Origin: Crocinitomicaceae bacterium
GTDB taxonomy: Bacteria > Bacteroidota > Bacteroidia > Flavobacteriales_D > Crocinitomicaceae
DNA: 64,000 bases
Reading direction: 5' to 3'
Assembly (NCBI GenBank): GCA_029251865.1
Contig: JAQXCN010000060.1
Span: 1-64,000 of the forward strand
Part shown: piece after piece, positions 27,385 to 36,757 of the stretch
How positions within the stretch are numbered: the first letter of the stretch is position 1
Layout of the letters: each line of letters begins with the position of its first letter
Position numbers and translations under genes: made by a program
The notes under the pieces: generated by a model
Seen by the model: the letters and a program-made list of their open reading frames with translations, nothing else
Database searches by the model: none
What the model was told of the DNA's origin: nothing

Positions 27385-28184
27385 ATCGTTTTGCATTACA
27401 TAGTGTTCCAAGGTCTGGATCTTCATGGGTTGGAGCCGTTTTAAATAAACATCCAGAAATTAATTACTTTTTTCAGCCTTTATTTTCAAATTCATTCAAG
27501 CCAAGCCTAGACGAATGGAGCTCAAAAGAAGATATTATTCACTTTTACAATGCACTTCAGAATTCAAACGATTCCTTCGTTCAACAAATAAGATTTGGTG
27601 AAAAAAATGGCACTAGAAATAAGCATGCAGTAAATATCCTTTACAAGGAAGTAAGATACCATCACATTATTGAAAATCTAATTAAAAAAGACCCTTCGAT
27701 AAAAATAATTGGCCTAATTCGAAATCCCCTAGCCACTATAAATTCCTGGCTAAATGCCCCGAAAGAATTTAGGAAAGATCTCTTGTGGGATGAACTAGAG
27801 GAATGGAAATATGCCGAAAAAAAAAATAATGGAAAAATTGAGGAGTTTAATGGCTTTTTAAAATGGAAAGAAACTACACTTCTTTTCGAAAAACTATCAT
27901 CTCTCTATCCAAAGAACTTTTACATCGCAAAATATTCTGAACTTCTTTCCGATACCTGTTACGCTTTTGAAAAAATCTTAAATTTTTTGAATTTAGAAAT
28001 GCATGAGACCATTTTAAAGTTCATTCATGAAACAAAAACTTCCGAAAACCATAACCCTAGCGCCTATTCCATATATAGAATTAAAAAAATGGATAATGAC
28101 TGGAAATCCCAATTAAACCCTATAATTGCAAAGGAAATAATGAATGAAATGAATCATCCTATTTTGATTAAATATTTGACATGA
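27381..28184 (+). CDS. Sulfotransferase (PAPS-dependent), first of a pair
   Basis: A 267-residue sulfotransferase. I start at ATG 27381 (MNRFALHSVPRSGSSWVGAVL), overlapping the WbqC stop as ATGA; the track start lies inside the previous gene. PRSGSSW near residues 10-16 is the 5'-phosphosulfate-binding loop, and IKIIGLIRNPLATINSWL near residues 110-127 contains the 3'-phosphate-binding arginine and serine. It would transfer sulfate from PAPS to the glycan or its precursor. PAPS synthesis genes are not in the window. It overlaps the second sulfotransferase by ATGA. Confidence 0.87.
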   Translation: MNRFALHSVPRSGSSWVGAVLNKHPEINYFFQPLFSNSFKPSLDEWSSKEDIIHFYNALQNSNDSFVQQIRFGEKNGTRNKHAVNILYKEVRYHHIIENLIKKDPSIKIIGLIRNPLATINSWLNAPKEFRKDLLWDELEEWKYAEKKNNGKIEEFNGFLKWKETTLLFEKLSSLYPKNFYIAKYSELLSDTCYAFEKILNFLNLEMHETILKFIHETKTSENHNPSAYSIYRIKKMDNDWKSQLNPIIAKEIMNEMNHPILIKYLT

Positions 28185-29158
28185 GCTTACAAAAAATCTT
28201 CTTATTCTGTACTGAGAGATCTGGAAGTAATCTCATTACAAAATTAATGAATGCACATACCCAGATATGCGGACCGTCAACAAAGCACATCTTAAATCCA
28301 ACTTTTAGAAACCTTCACCGCTATACACCTATTGATGACATCAATAACTGGTATTCGTTCATAGATGACTTACTCAACTTGTTCTATGTTGATTTCTCAT
28401 CTTGGCATGTGACTTTCACGAAAAAAGAATTAATCGAAAAAGTAAAACCGGGAAATGTAAGTGAGTTATTTCACTATATATTTGATAAAGAAAGTAAAGC
28501 GCATTCTAAAAGAATTTGTTTTATAAAAGAAATAAAGACTTATGAAATAGTCCCTCAAATTAATTATTATTTACCTGAATCTAAATATTTGTACTTGGTT
28601 AGAGATCCACGCGACATGGCTTTATCTTGGAAAAAAAGTGCGATCCACAAAGGAAGTATCGTTACAGCGGCAAGACAATGGAAAATAGACCAACAACAAT
28701 ACCTAAAACATTTTCACCTCGAGTCCATGAAAAAGAATATTCTTCTTTTACGCTATGAACAACTCATTTCAGAATCGAAAAAAGAATTAAACCGTGTTTT
28801 TTCATTTATTGGTGTAGAAAATGAAAATGTTCACTTATCGTTTCATAAAGATTCAAAAACAATGGAAAATGCAAAAAAAAATGAGGCGTGGAAGAATATT
28901 TCAAAAGGACTATTAAAGGGAAATAAAGAGAAGTACTTGAAAGAATTAAGTTCCAAAGAAATTTCAATTATCGAATTTATATGTAGGGATGAAATGAATT
29001 ACTTTAGCTATAAACTAAAAAGTAGTGAACAAGACCTGAATAAAATTAAAACTAAAGAAATTGACGAATTACAACGTTTAGAAAGGACACTACCCTACAC
29101 ACCACCACCAGGAGTTGCAAACAACATGAAGGCAAAAGCCAGGTTCTATCAAAAATAA
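28181..29158 (+). CDS. Sulfotransferase (PAPS-dependent), second of a pair
   Basis: A 325-residue sulfotransferase, diverged from its neighbour. The 5'-phosphosulfate loop is FLFCTERSGSNLITKLMNAH near residues 7-26. The 3'-phosphate motif is YLYLVRDPRDMALSWKKS near residues 139-156. A long C-terminal part, including GVANNMKAKARF, is not shared with the first protein. Two enzymes side by side suggest two different sulfation positions. Acceptors are unknown. A three-base gap separates it from the next GT2 gene. Confidence 0.87.
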   Translation: MSLQKIFLFCTERSGSNLITKLMNAHTQICGPSTKHILNPTFRNLHRYTPIDDINNWYSFIDDLLNLFYVDFSSWHVTFTKKELIEKVKPGNVSELFHYIFDKESKAHSKRICFIKEIKTYEIVPQINYYLPESKYLYLVRDPRDMALSWKKSAIHKGSIVTAARQWKIDQQQYLKHFHLESMKKNILLLRYEQLISESKKELNRVFSFIGVENENVHLSFHKDSKTMENAKKNEAWKNISKGLLKGNKEKYLKELSSKEISIIEFICRDEMNYFSYKLKSSEQDLNKIKTKEIDELQRLERTLPYTPPPGVANNMKAKARFYQK

Positions 29159-29161
29159 GAA

Positions 29162-30142
29162 ATGCTAAGTGAAAACTTGATTATTGACAACTGGCAAGAA
29201 AAAAAATGTCTTGTGAGTATCTGCTGCTTAACTTATAACCACGAATTATTTATTGAACAGTGCCTCAAAAATCTTCTGAACCAAATAACTGATTTTGGCT
29301 TCGAGATCCTTATTCATGATGATGCCTCTCAAGATCAAACACAAGGAATCATTAAAAAATATGCCGAACAATATCCAAAAATCATTAAACCAATTCTACA
29401 GACAGAAAACCAAAGGTCTAAAATAAATACGGGAATGAACCCTAAATTTAATTATCCAAGAGCTGCTGGTAAGTACATTGCCTTTTGTGAAGGGGATGAT
29501 TACTGGATTGACCCCTATAAACTTCAAAAACAAGTTGCCATTTTAAACACCAATCATGACATTGGATGTGTTGTTACTGATTATAATAAACTGATAGAAA
29601 ATAAGTCGGTTTACAACGAAAAAGTTTTATCAAAAACATTTAAAACCATTCAGAACGGAATAATATCCGCATATCCCTTATTTTCAATTGCACTTAAAAA
29701 AACGAGAACGGTAACGGCTATGGTGCGGATGGATTGTATTAATGAATTTCAAAAAAAAGACTTTTTAAAGGGGGTGCCTGGAGATACTCAACTTTTTGGA
29801 TATCTGCTTTTAACAACAAAAATCTATTTCAAAAAAGAAAGTACAGCCGTTTATAGAATCTTGAATGAATCTGTGAGTCATACAAATTCATTCGCGAAAA
29901 AGCAGCAATTCATGAAAAGCTTTAATATCTATATGGCACATATAATAGCCAATTACAACTTACCAAGGGCCGATAAAAAGTACTATCAAAAATCGATTAG
30001 GCTATTTAAAATAAGAGCCATGGCTCACGAGCAAAAAAGGCTTCAAACCTTAATAGAATCGATACTTTTTGTCCTAAACGGTCATTTATCGAAACTTATT
30101 ATTCCTCAAATTAAAATTGCATTTAAAAATAAAGATGAATAG
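29162..30142 (+). CDS. Glycosyltransferase family 2
   Basis: A 326-residue GT-A glycosyltransferase. It opens VSICCLTYNHELFIEQCLKN, with FEILIHDDASQDQTQGIIKK near residues 45-64 and the metal-binding CEGDDYWIDPYKLQKQ near residues 111-126. This GDDYW form is common in capsule loci of Bacteroidota. Donor and acceptor are unknown. The gene overlaps the start of the putative sialyltransferase-like gene by eight bases. Confidence 0.92.
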   Translation: MLSENLIIDNWQEKKCLVSICCLTYNHELFIEQCLKNLLNQITDFGFEILIHDDASQDQTQGIIKKYAEQYPKIIKPILQTENQRSKINTGMNPKFNYPRAAGKYIAFCEGDDYWIDPYKLQKQVAILNTNHDIGCVVTDYNKLIENKSVYNEKVLSKTFKTIQNGIISAYPLFSIALKKTRTVTAMVRMDCINEFQKKDFLKGVPGDTQLFGYLLLTTKIYFKKESTAVYRILNESVSHTNSFAKKQQFMKSFNIYMAHIIANYNLPRADKKYYQKSIRLFKIRAMAHEQKRLQTLIESILFVLNGHLSKLIIPQIKIAFKNKDE

Positions 30143-31163
30143 AAGTTATTTTTTTGTTCGAACACCAATTCAATATTATAATGCCATAGAGGCAAAAGAA
30201 AGTTTACCGAAGAACGTACAATGTTTTCTAATCATTTTATCCGATTATCCCAAAACGCTCAGTCAATTTAAAGAACTAGTCGACCATGAAATGTGGGTAA
30301 GCGTTTTAATGCCATGGAAAAAGTATGGGGATTTAACAAAGTCTAAATTTTTAAATCGCCTCTTGAATATCACAAGACGACTCTCGTTAAATGCTATTTT
30401 TAAATCAATTGAAGAATCAGATACTATCTTTTGGGGGAACTATAACTCAATTTGGTTGCGTTACTTTATATCAAAGAAAAACAATACGGTATCCATTCTT
30501 GATGATGGGTTTGCGACGCTTTCACTCGTCAGCCAAATACAAAAAGACAGGATCGTATTTGTCAAAAATGTGACCACCTCGGGGTTCATTGACCGCCTTC
30601 TCGTAAGCAGATCAACAAGTATTCCTCTAAAAAGACTTAAGTTTTTTACCTCATTTAGAAACATATCACCCTTAATAAATGAGAGGTCAACCTATACGGA
30701 GTATCCTTTCCTAAGAAAACAAGCAAATCAGAATTTTCGGATCGAAGAAAAAATGTTTTTCATTGGCCAACCGCTAATACGTCTCTCTTTAATGACAAAG
30801 GTAAATTACATAAAGAATATTAATCGCATTTTTGATTTTTACAAAAAACAAGGCTTAAAATGTTTTTATATTCCTCATCGAACCTCCAAACTTGATTATT
30901 TCCCAAAACAATGGAATACAATTAATTTCAATTTCCCACTAGAAAATTTGATATTTGAAGAAAATGAAAGTTTACCAAGAGTAATAGCAAGTTTCTATTC
31001 TTCGGCTCTCTATTTCGTAAATAAATTTGGGCAAAACCAAGAAATTAATTTTGAATATTGGAAAGCAATGGATTTAGAAGGAAACCGAAATATCGAAAAT
31101 TGTTACGCTTATATTAAAAAAGAAAAATCTAAAAACACCGTTATTCATCAGCTTGATACCTAA
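30135..31163 (+). CDS. Putative nonulosonate transferase (GT52/polysialyltransferase-like, GT-B)
   Basis: A 342-residue protein starting at ATG 30135 (MNRSYFFVRTPIQYYNAIEA); the track start is six codons too early. The layout recalls GT52 and alpha-2,8-polysialyltransferase-like enzymes. It has an N-terminal TP.Q strand, then IFWGNYNSIWLRYFIS, then VSILDDGFATLSL near residue 125 (a DDG motif). MFFIGQPLIRLSLM and CFYIPHRTSKLDYFP, a C-terminal PHR motif like those that bind CMP-sugar donors, follow. Together with the upstream CMP-nonulosonate genes it is the best candidate to attach the nonulosonic acid. The family assignment is by motif only. Confidence 0.65.
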   Translation: MNRSYFFVRTPIQYYNAIEAKESLPKNVQCFLIILSDYPKTLSQFKELVDHEMWVSVLMPWKKYGDLTKSKFLNRLLNITRRLSLNAIFKSIEESDTIFWGNYNSIWLRYFISKKNNTVSILDDGFATLSLVSQIQKDRIVFVKNVTTSGFIDRLLVSRSTSIPLKRLKFFTSFRNISPLINERSTYTEYPFLRKQANQNFRIEEKMFFIGQPLIRLSLMTKVNYIKNINRIFDFYKKQGLKCFYIPHRTSKLDYFPKQWNTINFNFPLENLIFEENESLPRVIASFYSSALYFVNKFGQNQEINFEYWKAMDLEGNRNIENCYAYIKKEKSKNTVIHQLDT

Positions 31164-32388
31164 AGATAAAATAGAAACTGTAGTCAAAATCTTTTTAATC
31201 ATTCCATTGATAAATGTCGTGGCTACTATTTTTACTCCTTACTTTCCTGGAGGAACTTTGAACCCAGGAGTTGTAAGAGGTATCTTCTTGACTCTATTTT
31301 GTCTCTGGTTTTTGATTTCTAAGAATCATTTTAATGCCATCACTAAATCCTCATACGTATTTCTATTCTACCTTTTGATTCTTTGTTTTCTCTCGTCGAG
31401 CATTCTTACATCCCTTTACATTTATAATAAAGTTTTTATTGCTAGTATGTTTTTGCCTTTAGCCATATATTTTTTGAATACAGAAGATAAATTCTTAATA
31501 CTTCTACGGATCTGTATTCTAGCTTTAGGAATACTTGAAATCAACTTTTTCTTATCAAATATCCTAGGAATCGGCATTGCCACGTATAAAGACGAGAGCG
31601 TTCTGTTTGGAGAAGCCGGGGTAAATATCACCAAGGATATAGTAATATTTATTGTTATACTGCCTTTTTATCTTAAATATGAAAAACATAACACGTTAAA
31701 AATCATAGGTTCCTTCCTTCTCGCTCTTGGTGTTATAATCGTCATTCTCGGGATGAAAAGATCCGCGATTCTTGCGTTATCTGCAGGTTTTTTTATTTAT
31801 TCATTGTTAACCCCTTATAAGACAAGAATCCTGAGACTAACGCCATTTATCGTTGCTTTTGTTCTTTTGTCAGGCCCCTATTATATCCCAATTATTGAAA
31901 AAAGATTTAAAGCGCGACAAGAACGTGTTTCAATGACTTATAATCAATTATCTTCCAGTGAGGAAGAAGGTCGATTACTCGAGGTTCAATTTACTATACA
32001 GCAAACATTTGGAGATTCATTTGAAAAAATATTTATTGGATATGATTTGTTTTTGAAAAAACAATTCCAAGGGCATAAAAGAATGCTTCATATTGATTAC
32101 ATGAACATGCTCGGCGGTGCAGGGGTATTTGGTTTAACGCTATTCTTATATATATATTGGTGTATATGGCACTATGCAAGGAAAATCAAAAAAACAAGTC
32201 AACCTAGTTTGGCTAAAAATGAGGTTTATGCCGTGATATGCTGTCTTCTGGGGGTTCAAGCCTTCATGTCCTTTGGAGGGACAATGCAAGGACTTGATTT
32301 AAGGGGTACCATTTTACTCTTGCTTGGCTCTTTCCTTGCACTCGGATTACAGGAGTTAAAAAAAGAAAATGTAGTATATGAATCCTGA
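31153..32388 (+). CDS. O-antigen polymerase/ligase-like membrane protein (Wzy-like)
   Basis: A 411-residue inner-membrane protein with about ten to eleven hydrophobic helices and a larger periplasmic loop around residues 230-310, the usual topology of Wzy polymerases. The conserved pattern is topological; I see no diagnostic motif beyond VILGMKRSAILALSAGF near residues 197-213 and the final LLLLGSFLALGLQELKK. It would join repeat units at the periplasmic face. It starts at TTG 31153, overlapping the previous gene, and overlaps the AsnB-like gene by 11 bases. Confidence 0.82.
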   Translation: MIPKDKIETVVKIFLIIPLINVVATIFTPYFPGGTLNPGVVRGIFLTLFCLWFLISKNHFNAITKSSYVFLFYLLILCFLSSSILTSLYIYNKVFIASMFLPLAIYFLNTEDKFLILLRICILALGILEINFFLSNILGIGIATYKDESVLFGEAGVNITKDIVIFIVILPFYLKYEKHNTLKIIGSFLLALGVIIVILGMKRSAILALSAGFFIYSLLTPYKTRILRLTPFIVAFVLLSGPYYIPIIEKRFKARQERVSMTYNQLSSSEEEGRLLEVQFTIQQTFGDSFEKIFIGYDLFLKKQFQGHKRMLHIDYMNMLGGAGVFGLTLFLYIYWCIWHYARKIKKTSQPSLAKNEVYAVICCLLGVQAFMSFGGTMQGLDLRGTILLLLGSFLALGLQELKKENVVYES

Positions 32389-33649
32389 AATAAACGGAAA
32401 CGATTTAGCCCTTTTTTCCTTATTCCATCATGATATTTCGAAAAATACCAATGGGTACTCTTATTTAAATTCAGCGCACTTCAATGCCCTCAAAGAAACG
32501 CCCACTTGCGATGATGAATCTATTACAAATACAATAATAGAAATCGTAAAAGAAGGAACATCTGGATGCTTAGAAGGTGAAGTTGGACTGACGCTAACCG
32601 GTGGATTTGATTCTAGGGTTATTCTCGCTGCTTTATTATCTATCGGTATAAAACCGATTTGTTTAACGTATGGAAACCCAAGAAATAAGGATATCAGTAT
32701 TAGTAAAAAAATCTGTAAGACCTATGGTCTGAAACACGTTAATACAGTTTCTGAAAAGCCAACAGCGACATCTTATTTAAAGGCTGTCAAAGAAACTATT
32801 TTGATAGATAAGGGAGATGCGCATCTCCATCGTGCACATAGAACGCTTGCAATAAATGAATTTACAAAACAGCAGAAAATCAAAGTGCTTTTTACCGGTC
32901 ACTTTGGGGGAGAACAAATCAGAGGATTGAGCTATAATAATTATTTTTCTTCATCTATATTTGAGGAGTATAATGAGAGACAATCTCAAATAGAAAAACT
33001 CGTAGAGGAAGGTTTAAAAAAGTACTTTTTAAAAGAAGGAAGCTATTCATTACCAGTAGTTATCGAAAAAGTGAAAAACTTGAAATGGATGCAGCGTGAT
33101 AAACAAAATAATAAGCTTTATTTCTTGTACGATTTAGTTGGTATGAATCATCACATGCAAGACATTAGAATTTATTCAAAATATGTCGATAAAGTAATCC
33201 CTGTGTATTTAGATGACAGGTTTATTGATACGCTAATGCGCTCTCCGCATCACTTTTCAAGGAAAAAATCAAATAAATTAGCTTCGTTATCGCACCCCAA
33301 ACTGTATTGTGAAATCATAAAAACATTATATCCTGAATTATTAAAAATTGAGCTTAGTAATGGCTACAAACCTTCAGATTATGAAAAAGGAATCTTTCAC
33401 TATGTAAAAAAGCGCATTTTTAAAAAGTATATTTTGAAATCCTATAATCCACCTTCATTCTCCTACGGACAATGGTATATTGATTTTGTAACAAAAAACT
33501 CAAATCTTGTCCAAAATGAAATTTGGGAATATTTTGATGAGAAAGCGTATTTTCATGCGCTGAAAGAAAACCAACATGCGTCCAATGAGGGATATTGGCA
33601 TAAATTTTCAAATCCTATCTTTTTTAATCTTAAAAAGTTATCTAAATGA
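32378..33649 (+). CDS. Asparagine synthase-like protein lacking the glutaminase domain
   Basis: A 423-residue protein with the ATP-pyrophosphatase domain of AsnB. The PP-loop is GLTLTGGFDSRVILAALL near residues 69-86, followed by FTGHFGGEQIRGLSY near residue 172. The N-terminal Ntn-type glutaminase domain with its catalytic Cys1 is missing (the protein starts MNPEIN), so any amidation would need free ammonia or another amine, or the enzyme may do different adenylation chemistry. In capsule loci such proteins are thought to form amides on uronic acids or similar groups. Overlaps the ATP-grasp gene by ATGA. Confidence 0.82.
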   Translation: MNPEINGNDLALFSLFHHDISKNTNGYSYLNSAHFNALKETPTCDDESITNTIIEIVKEGTSGCLEGEVGLTLTGGFDSRVILAALLSIGIKPICLTYGNPRNKDISISKKICKTYGLKHVNTVSEKPTATSYLKAVKETILIDKGDAHLHRAHRTLAINEFTKQQKIKVLFTGHFGGEQIRGLSYNNYFSSSIFEEYNERQSQIEKLVEEGLKKYFLKEGSYSLPVVIEKVKNLKWMQRDKQNNKLYFLYDLVGMNHHMQDIRIYSKYVDKVIPVYLDDRFIDTLMRSPHHFSRKKSNKLASLSHPKLYCEIIKTLYPELLKIELSNGYKPSDYEKGIFHYVKKRIFKKYILKSYNPPSFSYGQWYIDFVTKNSNLVQNEIWEYFDEKAYFHALKENQHASNEGYWHKFSNPIFFNLKKLSK

Positions 33650-34692
33650 GCATTGTAATTCTTAGAAATGAACTACCAGACTCTTCAAAAAAGTGGGAAT
33701 TAGCTTGTGATCGCAAAAACTTAAGTTACACCACCATAGATTTAACAAGTCATAATTGGTTTGAACAGATCCGTAATGCTAAGCCTTCTCTCCTATTATT
33801 GAAACCCTCTGGACTTACTGCTCCCTATAAAGAACTCTACGACGAGCGAATAAGAGTATTAGTAGAAGAATGTAATCTGCCTTGCTACCCCTCTGTTAAA
33901 TCAGTTCTTTTATATGAGAATAAACGATTCTTATCCTTTTGGCTAAAGTCAAACGATATTGATCATCCAGAAACCTTCGTGTTTTATAAAAAACAAGAGG
34001 CTTCGCATTTTGCGAATAACAATGAAGACTTCCCTATCGTTGCAAAGACAAATATAGGTGCATCAGGAAGTGGCGTGACCATTTTAAAATCTAAAAACGA
34101 TCTAGAATTATACATTTACAATACATTTTCTGGTATGGGCGCCATGAAAAGAAGAGGTCCCAACCTTAAAAAAGGAGGTCTTCTCAAACGAGGATTTAAA
34201 CTACTACTTAATCCAAAGAAACTCAAAAGTAAAATTGAGGTCTACGAGGCAAGAGCCGCGGATATTCAGAAAAACTTCATTTTGCTTCAAGAATTTATTC
34301 CACACGATTATGAATGGCGGGTTGTGCGTATTGGGAAATCTTTTTTTGCTCACAAGAAACTTATCAAAGATGATAAAACAAGTGGGAGCTTAGAGAAATC
34401 ATATGAAAATCCTCCCGTTGAACTTTTCGAGTTTGTTCGGAATCTGACAGATACTCATGATTTAGATTCCGTTTCGATTGATTTATTTTATCATAATGGA
34501 ATTTATTTGGTTAATGAAATTCAATGTATTTTCGGTCAATCTGATTCATTCCAAATGAAAGTTAATGAAACAATTGGTCGATACACCTTCTTGAAAAACA
34601 ATTGGGTATTTGAAGCGGGAGACTTCAACACAAACGAAAGTTATGATTTGAGATTATCACATGCACTTTTAAAACATTCCATAGAAGAGTGA
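33646..34692 (+). CDS. ATP-grasp ligase, RimK-like
   Basis: A 348-residue protein with an ATP-grasp fold. Central segments FPIVAKTNIGASGSGVTILKS near residues 126-146 form the ATP-binding lid region. FILLQEFIPHDYEWRVVRIG near residues 208-227 and IYLVNEIQCIFGQSD near residue 286 provide the acidic metal-binding residues. ATP-grasp ligases join a carboxylate to an amine or thiol by way of an acyl phosphate. The region around residues 165-200 (basic, KKGGLLKRGFKLLLNPKK) is unusual. Substrate unknown. The next gene's GTG overlaps this stop. Confidence 0.82.
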   Translation: MSIVILRNELPDSSKKWELACDRKNLSYTTIDLTSHNWFEQIRNAKPSLLLLKPSGLTAPYKELYDERIRVLVEECNLPCYPSVKSVLLYENKRFLSFWLKSNDIDHPETFVFYKKQEASHFANNNEDFPIVAKTNIGASGSGVTILKSKNDLELYIYNTFSGMGAMKRRGPNLKKGGLLKRGFKLLLNPKKLKSKIEVYEARAADIQKNFILLQEFIPHDYEWRVVRIGKSFFAHKKLIKDDKTSGSLEKSYENPPVELFEFVRNLTDTHDLDSVSIDLFYHNGIYLVNEIQCIFGQSDSFQMKVNETIGRYTFLKNNWVFEAGDFNTNESYDLRLSHALLKHSIEE

Positions 34693-35609
34693 AGGTCCTT
34701 TTTGTAAGCAGCGGTAATTTAAATAAAGGTCGACCAAGTGTTCTTGTTAAGAATCAAGGTGACTCCTTGGTAGACTGTGATATTGAAGTTGCTTATTTTA
34801 CCATCCAAAGCAAAGGTTTAATGGGTTATCTAGGAGCAGTAAGGCACATTTTAAGAACCATAAAATTAAATAAACCGGATTGCATTCATTCGCACTATTC
34901 ATTAAGTGCTTTTGCTACATCAATTGCTTTGATATTGCTAAGAAAAAAAACACCGCATATAGTATCTTTAATGGGCAGCGATACAAAAATTGGTGGTTGG
35001 AAAAGAACCCTTGCAATTCACTTATCTAAGAGTCGATGGAACCATACGATTGTAAAGGCAGAAAGCATGGCAAAAGAATTAGGTATTAACAAATACAACG
35101 TTATACCTAACGGTGTTGACATGCGCAAATTGAAGCCAATTAGTTCAGATAATAATTTAAGCGTTATTTTCCCCGCGGACCCGTCTAGGGAATCTAAAAA
35201 CTATAACCTTGCAGAACGCGCTGTATCACTAGTGAAAGAGTCCATACCAAATTTGAATTTTCAAATTTGTTTTGGCCTAAAACACGCAGAAATCATTTCA
35301 AAACTTCAGCAATCAGGAGTGGTTTTAATAACATCACTTTGGGAAGGATCCCCGAACATTGTAAAAGAAGCTATGGTTCTCAATAAGCCAATTGTATGCA
35401 CGAAGGTTGGAGATACAGAATTACTGCTTGAAAATGTATCAGGCGCATTCTTGGTTGGTTTCGATGTTCAAGAGGTTGCGAATGGGATCAAAAAAGCTAT
35501 CGCTTTTAGCCAAAGCGAAAGTAAATCAACAGGTCGTATGAGAATAGAGGAACTGAAGCTTGATAGTACAAGTATTGCGGAGCGATTAATCAACATCTAT
35601 AAATCATAA
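34689..35609 (+). CDS. Glycosyltransferase family 4
   Basis: A 306-residue GT-B glycosyltransferase, short for GT4 (usually 350-400). The N-terminal half has a truncated acceptor domain (KVLFVSSGNLNKGRPSVLVK), then IHSHYSLSAFATSIALILL and VIPNGVDMRKLKPIS at the domain boundary. The donor site is WEGSPNIVKEAMVLNKPIV near residue 219, with the E-x7-E motif. It starts at GTG 34689 overlapping the previous stop. It is retaining by family; the sugar is unknown. Confidence 0.9.
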   Translation: MKVLFVSSGNLNKGRPSVLVKNQGDSLVDCDIEVAYFTIQSKGLMGYLGAVRHILRTIKLNKPDCIHSHYSLSAFATSIALILLRKKTPHIVSLMGSDTKIGGWKRTLAIHLSKSRWNHTIVKAESMAKELGINKYNVIPNGVDMRKLKPISSDNNLSVIFPADPSRESKNYNLAERAVSLVKESIPNLNFQICFGLKHAEIISKLQQSGVVLITSLWEGSPNIVKEAMVLNKPIVCTKVGDTELLLENVSGAFLVGFDVQEVANGIKKAIAFSQSESKSTGRMRIEELKLDSTSIAERLINIYKS

Positions 35610-36757
35610 TGGTAAAGGGAGTTCTTATTATCGAAGGGCATGTTCAAGGGCTTTCTAATGCCCGCAGTGCCGCAGAACTCAATCTCCCTGTCTGGGTGAT
35701 GCACAATGGCTCCTGTATTACCTCCCACTCTCATTCTTGTAAAAAATTCATTCCATGTAGTCCCTACGGCTCTCCGGAATTTATTGAAGAACTAGTAAAA
35801 CTTGGTAAACAAAATAGACTTAAGGATTGGCTTATCTTACCATCGAACGATTATGCTGTTCTTAATATTGCAAAAAATATAAAAAAACTTGTTCCTTTTT
35901 ACAAAACCTTTAGTTCAAGTATTGAGATCCTTAATACTATTGTGAATAAAAGCAAATTAATGGGGCTTGCTATAGAGTCGGAAATTGATATTCCCAAGAC
36001 CTATGAAGAAATTCAATACAATGATTTTTTAGAACACGATTTTACATACCCACTCCTTACCAGGGGAATTATAGGTCAAGATTTTTATAAAAGAATTGGT
36101 GTTAAAGCCCTCAAAAGCGAAAACCTAAAGGAACTCAAATTAAATCTCATTCGCATTACAAATCACATTGATCTAAGCCAATCGATTACCCAAGAACTCA
36201 TTCAAACAACAAATGGTCAAAAATCAGCAACAATTTCTACATGCTGTCTATGCGTTGAGGGAATCATTCTTAATTTATGGATGGGTGAAAAACTCAATGA
36301 GCATCCCATATCTTATGGGACAGCGACTCTCGCACGAAGTGTAAAAATAAAAGCGTTAGAAGAACCTGCTAAAAAACTAATAAAAGCGATTAATTATACG
36401 GGGATTTGTGAAATTGAATGGTTATACAATCCCAAGCAAAGAAAATATAACCTCATCGAAATTAATCCAAGAACATGGCTTTGGGTCGAGCTTGCAAAAG
36501 CCTCGGGAATTGATTTTATAAAAGATGTGATTCATATTTTAAACGGCGAAGAAATAACAAAAAATAAGTTTTATGAAAATCATGTTTATTGGTATAACCC
36601 GATAACATATTATCCTTTTAAATTTTTTGCAATAGTCAAAAACATACCCAATTTCAGTCCAAAAGGTAAAGTGGTGAATGCATTATTTAAAAAAGGAGAT
36701 AATAAACCTGGTTGCGCTTATCTTTGGACTTTATTAAATATTATAAAACGAAGATGA
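35609..36757 (+). CDS. ATP-grasp protein, carboxylate-amine ligase-like
   Basis: A 382-residue protein of a second ATP-grasp type. The N-terminal third (VLIIEGHVQGLSNARSAAEL, VWVMHNGSCITSHSHSC) resembles the pre-ATP-grasp domain of D-aspartate ligase-like and other predicted carboxylate-amine ligases. The catalytic part has FTYPLLTRGIIGQDFYKRIG and, near residue 287, YNLIEINPRTWLWVELAKASG, whose EINPR is the metal-binding signature. The partner substrate is unknown. It begins at the last base of the GT4 gene and ends overlapping DUF354 by ATGA. Confidence 0.82.
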   Translation: MVKGVLIIEGHVQGLSNARSAAELNLPVWVMHNGSCITSHSHSCKKFIPCSPYGSPEFIEELVKLGKQNRLKDWLILPSNDYAVLNIAKNIKKLVPFYKTFSSSIEILNTIVNKSKLMGLAIESEIDIPKTYEEIQYNDFLEHDFTYPLLTRGIIGQDFYKRIGVKALKSENLKELKLNLIRITNHIDLSQSITQELIQTTNGQKSATISTCCLCVEGIILNLWMGEKLNEHPISYGTATLARSVKIKALEEPAKKLIKAINYTGICEIEWLYNPKQRKYNLIEINPRTWLWVELAKASGIDFIKDVIHILNGEEITKNKFYENHVYWYNPITYYPFKFFAIVKNIPNFSPKGKVVNALFKKGDNKPGCAYLWTLLNIIKRR

